This document shows, in pieces, positions 55,975-64,000 of a stretch of 64,000 nucleotides of DNA. The position numbers and the translations under genes are program-made. The notes below the pieces were generated by a model that saw only the letters and a list, made by a program, of their open reading frames with translations, did no database searches and had not been told where the DNA came from. The stretch comes from Sphaerotilus microaerophilus (GTDB lineage Bacteria; Pseudomonadota; Gammaproteobacteria; Burkholderiales; Burkholderiaceae_C), in NCBI RefSeq assembly GCF_023734135.1, contig NZ_AP025730.1, positions 5,890,001-5,954,000 on the forward strand. The letters are read 5' to 3'. Each line of letters begins with the position of its first letter. The stretch's first letter is position 1.

Positions 55975-56805
55975 ATGAAGACAGGTCACGGCACCACCGG
56001 CCTGCGACGACCCCCACGTGCCAGCACCGACCTGCCGGCCGACGACGGCGTGGCCCGCCTGCGCGTGGCCACGTACAACATCCACAAGGGCGTGCGCGGC
56101 GTCGGGCCTCGCAAGCGGCTGGAGATCCACAACCTCGGCCTCGGGGTGAAGGCACTTGATGCCGACTTGGTCTTCCTGCAGGAGGTCCGGCTGTTCCACC
56201 ACCGTGATGCGCGCCGCTTCGACCGCACCTGGTTCGGCTGGCCGGAACAGGGCCAGGCCGAGTTCCTCGCCCCCGAGGGCTACGAGGCCGCCTATCGCAC
56301 CAACGCCGTGACGCGCGACGGCGAGCACGGCAACGCCCTGCTGTCGCGCTGGCCATTGGGCGAGGTGGAGCACCACGATGTGTCGGACCACCGCTTCGAG
56401 CAGCGCGGCCTGCTGCATGTGGTGGTGCATTGGCAGGGCCAGGCGGTGCATTGCATCGTGGCGCACTTCGGCCTGGTGCATGCCAGCCGGATTCGGCAGG
56501 CGCAGCGCCTGGGCGCATACATCGCCGCCGAGGTCCCCCCCGCCGCGCCGGTGCTGGTGGCCGGTGACTTCAACGACTGGGGCGAGCGGCTCGACCCCGC
56601 CCTCGTTGCCAGCGGACTGGTGCGCGCGGCGCCACCGGGGACACCGCGCAGCCCGGTCACCTTTCCCTCGCGCATGCCGCTGTTCGCACTGGACCGCATG
56701 TACACACGCGGGCTGCGCTGCCTGTCGATGACCGTACCACGCGGCCCGGCCTGGGCCCGCATGTCAGACCACCTGCCGTTGGTGGCGGAACTGGGACTCG
56801 CCTGA
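55975..56805 (+). CDS. Endonuclease/exonuclease/phosphatase-family protein
   Basis: 276 residues from ATG 55975, with AGGAGG seven bases upstream. EEP fold: ATYNIHKGVRG, FLQEVR (metal Glu), AHFGLVHASR, GDFNDW, and SDHLPLVAEL (catalytic His). No signal peptide. Members hydrolyse nucleic acid or lipid phosphodiesters; in Burkholderiales this one is consistently next to clsB, hinting at lipid metabolism. It ends seven bases before clsB. Confidence 0.93.
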   Translation: MKTGHGTTGLRRPPRASTDLPADDGVARLRVATYNIHKGVRGVGPRKRLEIHNLGLGVKALDADLVFLQEVRLFHHRDARRFDRTWFGWPEQGQAEFLAPEGYEAAYRTNAVTRDGEHGNALLSRWPLGEVEHHDVSDHRFEQRGLLHVVVHWQGQAVHCIVAHFGLVHASRIRQAQRLGAYIAAEVPPAAPVLVAGDFNDWGERLDPALVASGLVRAAPPGTPRSPVTFPSRMPLFALDRMYTRGLRCLSMTVPRGPAWARMSDHLPLVAELGLA

Positions 56806-56812
56806 GGCGCCG

Positions 56813-58123
56813 ATGCCACCGCCCCTGCCTGACGGCCACGCCGACCCACCCACCTCGCCGGACTGGAGCTGGTACCTCGTCGGGCGGCCGGTGTTCAGCG
56901 GCGGTAACGAGGTCCAGCTGTTGCGCGGGGGGAAAGACCTCTTTCCAGCCGTGGCAGCGGCGATCCACCGGGCGCGCCACGAGGTCTGGCTGGCAACCTA
57001 CATCTTTCACATCGACACGGCCACGCAGCCGGTGCTCGACGCGCTGTGTGCCGCCGCACGGCGCGGCGTGCGCGTGCGCATGGTGGTGGACGGGTTCGGC
57101 ACGCACCAGGGGCTGACGGCACTGCAGCAGCGGCTGGCAGATTCGGGGGTGGCGCTGGCGGTGTTCCGTCCGCTGCAGCGCTGGACCCACTGGCTGCAGC
57201 CTGGCCAGCTGCGGCGCCTGCACATGAAGGTCTGCATCGTCGATGGCGAGCTGGGCTTCGTCGGTGGCATCAACCTCATCGACGACCACATCGATCTGAA
57301 CCACGGGCACAGCGAGCAGCCGCGCCTGGACTTTGCCGTACGGGCGCACGGCCCAGTGGTCGCGCCGATGGAGCAGGCGGCCCGGGCGATGTGGTCGCGC
57401 GCCTGGTTCGGTCGGGATTGGCGCTCCGAGGCCCAGGCGATCCTGCGCGCCCGTCGGCCCTGGCAGCAGATGCGCGCCCTCTGGTCACGCCTGCGCCTGA
57501 CGCGGCGCCCGCTCCGTCCCCAGGACAGGGTGCCCGGCCGGCCGGTGCACTGCGCCTTCGTGGTGCGCGACAACTTCCGCCAGCGCCGCACCATCGAGCG
57601 GGCCTACATCCAGGCCATCGGCATGGCGCGCGAGAGCCTGTGGATCGTCACGCCCTACTTCTACCCGGGCAATCACTTCCGGCGTGCGCTGGTCGCGGCG
57701 GCGCAGCGCGGCGTGAGCGTGCACCTGCTGCTGCAGGGCAAGGTGGACTACCGCTTCGCCGCCTTGGCCGCCCGGGTGCTGTATGGCGAGCTGATACGCG
57801 GCGGCGTGCGCATCCACGAGTACCTGCCCGCTTTCCTGCACGCCAAGGTGATGGTGGTCGACGACCGCTGGGCCACTGTGGGCAGCTCCAACATCGACCC
57901 ACTGTCGCTGCTGCTGAACCTGGAGTCCAACCTCATCGTGCGCGATGATGCCTTCGCCGCCGGCATGCGCCGGGAGGTGGAGGCGGCTGTGCAGCAGTCA
58001 CACGAGGTCCTGCGCGAAGAGGTGCTGCACGAGCGCAGCTGGGTGCGCCTGCTGCGTCGCGCCGTGGTGGCTTGGTGCGCCTACGTCTACCTGCGGCTGG
58101 CCGGCGTGACCGGGCGGTACTGA
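56813..58123 (+). CDS. clsB: Cardiolipin synthase B
   Basis: 436 residues. Two phospholipase D HKD motifs: LHMKVCIVDGELGFVGG and LHAKVMVVDDRWATVGSSN. It makes cardiolipin from phospholipids by phosphatidyl transfer. ClsB of E. coli is 413 residues. No strong N-terminal membrane helix, as in ClsB; a C-terminal hydrophobic patch may bind the membrane. Ends the nudB-EEP-clsB unit. Confidence 0.93.
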   Translation: MPPPLPDGHADPPTSPDWSWYLVGRPVFSGGNEVQLLRGGKDLFPAVAAAIHRARHEVWLATYIFHIDTATQPVLDALCAAARRGVRVRMVVDGFGTHQGLTALQQRLADSGVALAVFRPLQRWTHWLQPGQLRRLHMKVCIVDGELGFVGGINLIDDHIDLNHGHSEQPRLDFAVRAHGPVVAPMEQAARAMWSRAWFGRDWRSEAQAILRARRPWQQMRALWSRLRLTRRPLRPQDRVPGRPVHCAFVVRDNFRQRRTIERAYIQAIGMARESLWIVTPYFYPGNHFRRALVAAAQRGVSVHLLLQGKVDYRFAALAARVLYGELIRGGVRIHEYLPAFLHAKVMVVDDRWATVGSSNIDPLSLLLNLESNLIVRDDAFAAGMRREVEAAVQQSHEVLREEVLHERSWVRLLRRAVVAWCAYVYLRLAGVTGRY

Positions 58124-58125
58124 GC

Positions 58126-58203
58126 ACCCCCAAGGGCCGGGCGTTGCCCGTCCCGGCCCCCCGCGGGGGCGCAAGAAAACTTGGGGCGGCCCGGCGTTTT
58201 CTT
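58126..58203. repeat. Hairpin-rich interval between convergent clsB and htpX
   Basis: Inverted arms AAGAAAAC (58173-58180) / GTTTTCTT (58196-58203) around a G/C-rich loop, preceded by C/G-run palindromes (CCGGGCGTTGCCCG, CCCCGCGGGGG). It resembles the REP-like repeats common in this group and may end transcription from both sides. Confidence 0.5.
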
Positions 58204-58206
58204 GAC

Positions 58207-59082
58207 TCAGCGGCCGTCGCGCAGCGCGCGGATACGCTCCTCGATCGGCGGATGGCTGCTCAACAGGGCGAGCAGCCCGCTGGGCCGGCCCGAGATGCCC
58301 ATCGTGGCCACGCTCTGCGGCAGGTCACCAGGATCCAGGCCGCCCAGACGCGCCAGCGCACGCATCATTGGCTGCTTGCTCCCCATCAGTTCAGCGGCAC
58401 CCGCGTCGGCACGGAACTCGCGTTGCCGCGAAAACCAGGCCACGATCACGGCAGCCAGCACGCCCAGCACCATGTCCAGGATCACCGAGGTGACCATGTA
58501 GCCGATGCCCGGGCCTTCACGGTCATTCTTCAGCAAGACCCGGTCGACGAAGTAGCCGATCGCGCGCGAGAGGAAAACCACGAAGGTGTTCATCACGCCC
58601 TGGATCAGCGTCATCGTCACCATGTCACCGTTGGCGACGTGGGCCACCTCGTGGCCGATCACCGCCTCGACCTCCTCGCGGCTCATCGACTGCAGCAGGC
58701 CAGTGGACACCGCCACCAGGGCCGAGTTCTTGAAGGCGCCGGTGGCGAAGGCGTTGGGCTCCCCCTCGTAGAGGGCCACCTCGGGCATGCCGATGCCGGC
58801 GCGCTGCGAGAAGTTGGCCACCGTGCCAACGATCCAGCGGTGCATCGCCTCTGGCGAGTCGTTGATGACCACCGCGCCGGTGCTCCACTTGGCCATCGGC
58901 TTGCTCATGAGCAGCGAGATGGTGGCACCGCCAAAGCCCATCAGCAGTGCAAAGCCCAGCAAAGCACCGAGGTTCAGGCCGTTGGCGCTCAGGAAGCGAT
59001 CGACGCCGAGCAGCCTCGAAGCAATCCCCAGCACCAGCATCACGGCCAGGTTGGTCAGCAGAAAGAGAAGGACGCGTTTCAT
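58207..59082 (-). CDS. htpX: Membrane zinc protease HtpX
   Basis: 291 residues from ATG 59082. N-terminal helices ([38 protein letters not shown]), zinc motif HEVAH in [13 protein letters not shown], the third ligand in [14 protein letters not shown], and two more helices. M48B stress protease that degrades misfolded inner-membrane proteins with FtsH. The start matches family length (~290). Confidence 0.96.
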   Translation of the reverse strand: MKRVLLFLLTNLAVMLVLGIASRLLGVDRFLSANGLNLGALLGFALLMGFGGATISLLMSKPMAKWSTGAVVINDSPEAMHRWIVGTVANFSQRAGIGMPEVALYEGEPNAFATGAFKNSALVAVSTGLLQSMSREEVEAVIGHEVAHVANGDMVTMTLIQGVMNTFVVFLSRAIGYFVDRVLLKNDREGPGIGYMVTSVILDMVLGVLAAVIVAWFSRQREFRADAGAAELMGSKQPMMRALARLGGLDPGDLPQSVATMGISGRPSGLLALLSSHPPIEERIRALRDGR

Positions 59083-59205
59083 GGCGATGGCAAGGCAGGT
59101 GACACGCAGCCGATGCTGCCTGAAACAGATGGGGCCTGCCAGCCAGGCATTCAAGACCTCGGCCACCGAGCGCGTACCGGCCACTTCGCGGACGCACCAA
59201 TGACA

Positions 59206-59231
59206 AAGGCCGGCATGTGCCGGCCTTCCTG
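59206..59231 (-). terminator. Terminator after rplQ
   Basis: Perfect 10-base stem AAGGCCGGCA / TGCCGGCCTT with a two-base apex, about 44 bases beyond the rplQ stop. On the minus strand it ends in a short T-rich run (CCTTTGTCATT). Marks the end of the ribosomal operon. Confidence 0.75.
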
Positions 59232-59270
59232 ACAGCGTTCAGGCCCCCCGTCAGGAGAGCCCCGACAGCA

Positions 59271-59672
59271 TCACTCCGCCTTGTCGGCAGCCACCCCGGC
59301 GGCGGGGGCTTCTTCGCCACGGTCCACCAGCTCGATGTAGGCCATCGGCGCGTTGTCGCCCACGCGGAAACCCATCTTCAGGATGCGGGTATAGCCGCCC
59401 GGACGCGCGGCGAAGCGCGGACCCAGGACGTCGAACAGCTTGACGACGTTGTCGCGGCTGCGCAGGCGGTCGAACGCCAGGCGGCGATTCGCCACCGTGG
59501 GCGTCTTGGCCAGCGTGATCAGCGGCTCGACGACGCGGCGCAGTTCCTTGGCCTTCGGAACGGTGGTCTTGATGGCCTCGTGCTCGATCAGCGAGTTGGC
59601 CATGTTGCGCAGCATCGCCAGGCGATGCGACGAGGTACGGTTGAGTTTGCGCAGTCCGTTTCCGTGACGCAT
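59271..59672 (-). CDS. rplQ: 50S ribosomal protein L17
   Basis: 133 residues. The start [20 protein letters not shown] is the L17 signature. The C-terminal ~15 residues ([14 protein letters not shown]) are an Ala-rich acidic extension. Last gene of the alpha operon, 105 bases after rpoA. Confidence 0.98.
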   Translation of the reverse strand: MRHGNGLRKLNRTSSHRLAMLRNMANSLIEHEAIKTTVPKAKELRRVVEPLITLAKTPTVANRRLAFDRLRSRDNVVKLFDVLGPRFAARPGGYTRILKMGFRVGDNAPMAYIELVDRGEEAPAAGVAADKAE

Positions 59673-59777
59673 GGTGCTTTCCTTTCCTTATAAAACCGGT
59701 GGCCGGATCAGGTACCGCCGGGTGCACCGGGCGGGTTCGAGCCCCGCCCACCTTCAAAAAATGCGATTCGCGCCGAA

Positions 59778-60764
59778 TCAACGCTTGTCGAGACCTTGCG
59801 GCGGCCAGTTCTCCAGGCGCGCACCCAGGGTCAGGCCACGCGAGGCCAGCACTTCCTTGATCTCGTTGAGCGACTTGCGACCCAGGTTCGGGGTCTTGAG
59901 CAGCTCGGTCTCGGTGCGCTGGATCAGGTCGCCGATGTAGTAGATGTTCTCGGCCTTCAGGCAGTTGGCCGAGCGCACCGTCAGCTCCAACTCGTCCACC
60001 GGACGCAGCAGGATCGGATCGAAGTGCTGGGCCCGCGGCGCCGGCGTGTCGAAGGCGGCGAGGTCGGCACCTTCGAGTTGGGCGAACACCGCAAGCTGCT
60101 CGACCAGGATCTTGGCCGACGCACGGATGGACTCTTCCGGGGAGATCGCACCGTTGGTCTCGATCTCCATCACCAGCTTGTCCAGGTCGGTACGCTGCTC
60201 GACGCGGGCGCTTTCGACGGTATAGCTGACGCGCTTGACCGGGGAGAACGAAGCATCCAGCACGATGCGGCCAATCGACTTGGTCGGCTCATCGGCGTAG
60301 CGACGCATGCTGCCCGGCACGTAGCCACGGCCCTTCTCGACCTTGATCTGCATGTCGAGCTTGCCACCCTGCGCCAGGTGCGCAATGACCTGGTCCGGGT
60401 TGATGATCTCGACATCGTGCGGGGTCTGGATGTCGCCAGCGCGCACCGGGCCTTCGCCCTCCTTGCGCAGCACGAGCGTGACCTCATCACGGTTGTGCAG
60501 GCGAAACACCACGCCCTTGAGGTTCAACATGATGTGAACCACGTCTTCCTGAACGCCGTCCACGGTGGAATACTCGTGGAGCACGCCGGCGATCGTCACC
60601 TCGGTCGGCGCGTAGCCCACCATCGACGACAGCAACACGCGACGCAACGCGTTGCCCAGGGTGTGGCCGTATCCCCGCTCGAACGGCTCGAGGATCACCT
60701 TGGCACGGTGACCACCCAGCGGTTCGACGTTGATGGCCTTGGGCTTCAGCAGATTGGTTTGCAT
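59778..60764 (-). CDS. rpoA: RNA polymerase subunit alpha
   Basis: 328 residues. N-terminal dimerisation domain ([20 protein letters not shown]) and C-terminal domain that contacts UP elements and regulators ([39 protein letters not shown]). Standard length. Between rpsD and rplQ. Confidence 0.99.
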   Translation of the reverse strand: MQTNLLKPKAINVEPLGGHRAKVILEPFERGYGHTLGNALRRVLLSSMVGYAPTEVTIAGVLHEYSTVDGVQEDVVHIMLNLKGVVFRLHNRDEVTLVLRKEGEGPVRAGDIQTPHDVEIINPDQVIAHLAQGGKLDMQIKVEKGRGYVPGSMRRYADEPTKSIGRIVLDASFSPVKRVSYTVESARVEQRTDLDKLVMEIETNGAISPEESIRASAKILVEQLAVFAQLEGADLAAFDTPAPRAQHFDPILLRPVDELELTVRSANCLKAENIYYIGDLIQRTETELLKTPNLGRKSLNEIKEVLASRGLTLGARLENWPPQGLDKR

Positions 60765-60901
60765 TGATGGTTCCTGTCAATACCCTCGGCTCGTTACACC
60801 GATAAGGCTGAGGACGGGCCGATTCCGGGGACGCCACCCGGCACCGGCAGGCGTTGCCAAGGGTCGCCACGCCGCCAGCAGGCGACGCGGCGGGCCGCTC
60901 A

Positions 60902-61525
60902 TCAACGCGAATAGAGTTCGACGATCAGCGATTCGTTGATGTCGGCGCCGAATTCATCGCGGTCCGGGGCCTTCTTGAACACACCTTCCATCTTGGTGAT
61001 GTCCACAGCCACCCAGCCCGGCAGGCCGATCGAATCGGCCAGCTTGAGCGCGTCGGCGATACGCAGCTGCTTCTTGGCCTTTTCACGCACAGACACGACG
61101 TCGCCAGCCTTGACCATGTACGACGGAATGTTCACCACCTCGCCGTTCACCGTCACCGCCTTGTGCGACACCAGTTGGCGCGCTTCGGCACGGGTCGAAC
61201 CAAAGCCCATGCGGTAGACGACGTTGTCCAGACGGGACTCAAGGATCAGCAGCAGGTTTGCGCCGGTATTGCCCTTACGGCGCTCGGCTTCAGCGAAATA
61301 GCGACGGAACTGACGCTCCAGCACGCCATACATGCGCTTGACCTTCTGCTTTTCACGCAGTTGCAGGCCATAGTCGGAAGTGCGCGAGCCGGAAGTGCGA
61401 CCATGCTGACCCGGCTTGGAGTCGAACTTGGCCTTGTCGCTGATCGAGCGGCGGGCGCTCTTGAGGAACAGGTCGGTGCCTTCGCGACGGGCCAGTTTGG
61501 CCTTCGGTCCGAGATAACGTGCCAC
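60902..61525 (-). CDS. rpsD: 30S ribosomal protein S4
   Basis: 207 residues. Starts [16 protein letters not shown]; the S4 RNA-binding domain is near residues 95-155 ([20 protein letters not shown]). Assembly-initiating 16S rRNA binder and usual translational repressor of the alpha operon. 137 bases before rpoA and 226 bases after rpsK; the latter gap holds no gene. Confidence 0.99.
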   Translation of the reverse strand: MARYLGPKAKLARREGTDLFLKSARRSISDKAKFDSKPGQHGRTSGSRTSDYGLQLREKQKVKRMYGVLERQFRRYFAEAERRKGNTGANLLLILESRLDNVVYRMGFGSTRAEARQLVSHKAVTVNGEVVNIPSYMVKAGDVVSVREKAKKQLRIADALKLADSIGLPGWVAVDITKMEGVFKKAPDRDEFGADINESLIVELYSR

Positions 61526-61751
61526 AGTGTTGTCCTTTGGGAGGTTCTGTCTGACGCGAGAAGCGTTCCTCGCGCGAGTCCGGGCCGGCTGGCGACCCGA
61601 ACGGTGGTCTTAGGAAATGAGTCCGGAAAGTGGCGCTGCTCGCGACGCCTGGACTTCAACGGAAAAACCGGCGGCGCACCAAGGCGCTCGCCGGACAGCC
61701 GAGCATTATAGACTGGCTACACGAACGCGCGCACGAGGCGCGCGTCGTGAA

Positions 61752-62156
61752 TCAGATGCGGCGACGCTTCTGGGGACGGCAGCCGTTGTGCGGCACGGGC
61801 GTCACGTCGGAGATCAGCGCAATGCGGATGCCCAGCGAGGCCAGGGCACGCACCGACGACTCACGACCCGGGCCAGGGCCCTTGATCTGAACTTCGAGGT
61901 TCTTGATGCCCTGCTCTTGCGCAGCACGACCGGCGACTTCCGCAGCCACCTGGGCGGCAAACGGGGTCGACTTGCGCGAACCCTTGAAGCCCTGGCCGCC
62001 ACTGGACGCCCAGGACAACGCATTGCCCTGGCGGTCGGTGATCGTGATGATCGTGTTGTTGAACGAGGCGTGCACGTGGGCAATGCCGTCAGCAATGTTC
62101 TTGCGGACTTTCTTGCTGACGCGACGTGCGGCGTTGTTGACAGGTGCTTTTGCCAT
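61752..62156 (-). CDS. rpsK: 30S ribosomal protein S11
   Basis: 134 residues, typical. [19 protein letters not shown] and the C-terminal [18 protein letters not shown] are diagnostic. Forms the 30S platform with S6, S15 and S18. 36 bases after rpsM. Confidence 0.99.
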   Translation of the reverse strand: MAKAPVNNAARRVSKKVRKNIADGIAHVHASFNNTIITITDRQGNALSWASSGGQGFKGSRKSTPFAAQVAAEVAGRAAQEQGIKNLEVQIKGPGPGRESSVRALASLGIRIALISDVTPVPHNGCRPQKRRRI

Positions 62157-62192
62157 GACTCAGATCTTTCCAGCGCGCAGTGACACTGCGAA

Positions 62193-62558
62193 TTACTTCT
62201 TCAGCGCCGCGGCACCCTTCTTCGGGCCCTTGCGCGTGCGGGAGTTTGTACGGGTGCGCTGACCACGGACCGGCAGACCACGGCGGTGACGGAACCCACG
62301 GTAGCAACCCAGGTCCATCAGTCGCTTGATGTTGATCGAGATCTCGCGACGCAGGTCGCCCTCGATGGTCATGCGACCGACTTCTTCCCGGATCTTCTCC
62401 AGATCGGTGTCCGACAGATCCTTGACCTTCTTGCTGAACGGAATCCCGCAGCTGTCACAGATCTTCTGTGCGGTGGTGCGGCCGATGCCGTAGATCGCCG
62501 TCAGCCCGATCTCTGCGTGCTTGTGCGGCGGGATGTTGATACCAGCAATACGTGCCAT
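62193..62558 (-). CDS. rpsM: 30S ribosomal protein S13
   Basis: 121 residues. [19 protein letters not shown] at the start; C-terminal [18 protein letters not shown] tail contacts P-site tRNA. First gene of the alpha operon proper. Confidence 0.99.
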   Translation of the reverse strand: MARIAGINIPPHKHAEIGLTAIYGIGRTTAQKICDSCGIPFSKKVKDLSDTDLEKIREEVGRMTIEGDLRREISINIKRLMDLGCYRGFRHRRGLPVRGQRTRTNSRTRKGPKKGAAALKK

Positions 62559-62596
62559 GTGAATCCTCTAAACGTTTCCTGCGCGGCGGGGGTGGC

Positions 62597-62710
62597 TCAA
62601 CCCTGACGCTGCTTGTGGCGCGGGTCGGTGCAGATCACTCGCACCACGCCCTTGCGACGGATGATCTTGCAGTTGCGGCAGATCTTCTTGACGGATGCCG
62701 AGACTTTCAT
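62597..62710 (-). CDS. rpmJ: 50S ribosomal protein L36
   Basis: 37 residues. [17 protein letters not shown], with zinc-ribbon ligands C, C, C and H (CRNCK ... ICTDPRH). The cysteine-containing zinc form of L36. Lies between secY and rpsM; infA, often placed here, is absent. Confidence 0.98.
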   Translation of the reverse strand: MKVSASVKKICRNCKIIRRKGVVRVICTDPRHKQRQG

Positions 62711-62862
62711 GGTCTTCTCCTAGGTCGGCTTGCGCTTGGCTTGCAAGCTGAATGGGTTGGGCTCAATGCGCCCGAAAAACGATTCGCGCCTTTGACAGAT
62801 ACCGAGGTCGATACGTTGTTGACGATCAACCCCCACCATCGCCGGCTGACTTGCTTACCTCA

Positions 62863-64000
62863 TCAACCTGCCTTGAAGTTCGCCTTCTTCAACAGGTTGT
62901 CGTACTGCTGCGACATCACGTACGACTGCACTTGCGCCCAGAAGTCCATGGTCACGACCACGATGATCAACAGCGAGGTACCACCGAAGTAGAACGGCAC
63001 GTTGTATTTCAGAACCAGGAACTCGGGCAGCAGACACACCGCAGTGATGTAGACCGCACCGCCCAGGGTCAACCTGGCCAGGATCTTGTCGATGTACCGA
63101 GCAGTCTGGTCACCTGGCCGAATACCCGGGATGAACGCACCACTCTTCTTGAGGTTGTCTGCAGTCTCACGGCTGTTGAACACCAGCGCCGTATAGAAGA
63201 AGCAGAAGAACACGATCATCGCCGCGTACAGCAACACATAGATCGGCTGCCCCGGTGACAACGCCGACGAGATGTCCTTCAGCCAGCGCATGCCCTCACC
63301 GGTCGCAAACCAACCGACGACCGTGGCCGGCAGCAGGATGATCGACGACGCGAAGATTGGCGGGATCACGCCCGACATGTTGATCTTCAGCGGCAGGTGC
63401 GACGACTGGCCACCATAGACCTTATTGCCGACCTGACGCTTGGCGTAGTTCACCAGGATCTTGCGCTGACCACGCTCGACGAACACCACTGCAAAGGTCA
63501 CCAACCCGACGATCGCGACGATGAACAGCGCCGCGATGATGCTCATCGCCCCGGTGTTCACCAGATTCAGCAACCCACCGATCGCACTGGGCAGACCGGC
63601 CGCGATACCAGCGAAGATCAGGATCGAAATGCCGTTGCCCAGACCACGCTCGGTGATCTGCTCACCCAGCCACATCAGGAACATCGTGCCGGCGGTCAGG
63701 CTGACGATCGCGCTGATCCGGAACATCGGCCCCGGATCAATCACCAGCCCAGGCGAACCTTCCAGCGCCAGGGCAATGCCCATCGACTGGAAAATCGCCA
63801 GACCCAGCGTGCCGTAGCGGGTGTACTGCGTGATCTTGCGACGCCCGGACTCGCCTTCCTTCTTCAGTGCCTCCAGCGACGGCACCACGTAGCTCATGAG
63901 CTGCATGATGATCGACGCCGAGATGTACGGCATGATCCCGAGGGCAAAGACCGTGAAGCGCGATAGCGCACCACCCGAGAACATGTTGAACAGGTTCAGG
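62863..64000 (-). CDS. secY: Preprotein translocase subunit SecY, C-terminal part
   Basis: The visible part codes for about 379 residues to the stop at 62863; the N-terminal ~60 residues lie beyond the right edge. Polytopic membrane protein with SecY segments [52 protein letters not shown] and [18 protein letters not shown]. It forms the SecYEG channel. The 152 bases to rpmJ hold no gene. Confidence 0.99.
   Translation of the reverse strand, partial: LNLFNMFSGGALSRFTVFALGIMPYISASIIMQLMSYVVPSLEALKKEGESGRRKITQYTRYGTLGLAIFQSMGIALALEGSPGLVIDPGPMFRISAIVSLTAGTMFLMWLGEQITERGLGNGISILIFAGIAAGLPSAIGGLLNLVNTGAMSIIAALFIVAIVGLVTFAVVFVERGQRKILVNYAKRQVGNKVYGGQSSHLPLKINMSGVIPPIFASSIILLPATVVGWFATGEGMRWLKDISSALSPGQPIYVLLYAAMIVFFCFFYTALVFNSRETADNLKKSGAFIPGIRPGDQTARYIDKILARLTLGGAVYITAVCLLPEFLVLKYNVPFYFGGTSLLIIVVVTMDFWAQVQSYVMSQQYDNLLKKANFKAG

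Overview
This window comes from a high-GC betaproteobacterium of the order Burkholderiales, probably near the Leptothrix/Sphaerotilus/Rubrivivax/Ideonella group. The evidence is codon bias, Bug-type and TRAP solute receptors, LysR regulators, the gene orders minC-minD-minE, rsmB-DUF4390-NtrY-like-NtrX-like and fmdB-DUF502-aspS...nudB-EEP-clsB, and a beta-type spc/alpha ribosomal operon. The genus is inference. The chromosome is mostly housekeeping with two accessory blocks.

Layout. 1-5.1 kb: a LysE exporter and LysR regulator diverge from a Bug receptor / M20 amidohydrolase / L-serine dehydratase operon, with a perfect 10-bp-arm dyad between them. 5.1-9.5 kb: single genes (GNAT, thioesterase, DUF465, FAH-family hydrolase, GFA protein, AlaX-type tRNA editor). 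9.5-18.7 kb: a seven-gene catabolic operon (SDR, TRAP P-Q-M, sugar isomerase, split transketolase) with a divergent LysR; an IS110-family element sits between the two. 18.7-24.4 kb: M16 peptidase, minCDE, katG.

24.6-36.0 kb is the main accessory island: a type I restriction-modification operon (hsdR, hsdM, a DUF559 nuclease, hsdS), a PIN protein, and a convergent XRE-ImmA/IrrE protein. Next come two identical IS110-family elements in inverted orientation around a 542-bp spacer. HsdS carries two almost identical target-recognition domains, and two palindromic MITE-like elements have inserted into the operon, one in frame inside hsdR.

36-64 kb: a YkgJ protein, tRNA-Phe, a two-component system with rsmB, LemA, queC, proA, a vapBC pair, galE, ubiJ-ubiB, a sodium symporter, fmdB-DUF502-aspS, nudB, an EEP nuclease, clsB, htpX, and then the alpha/spc operon (rplQ, rpoA, rpsD, rpsK, rpsM, rpmJ, secY) running off the right edge.

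The most noteworthy signals are as follows. Both IS110 types have a non-coding region upstream of the transposase holding short copies of each element end in the same order, as expected for a bridge RNA. The left copy of the paired element split a 38-bp near-perfect dyad upstream of the XRE-ImmA gene. HsdS predicts a symmetric recognition site. The kinase-less transketolase operon has no pathway I can name.
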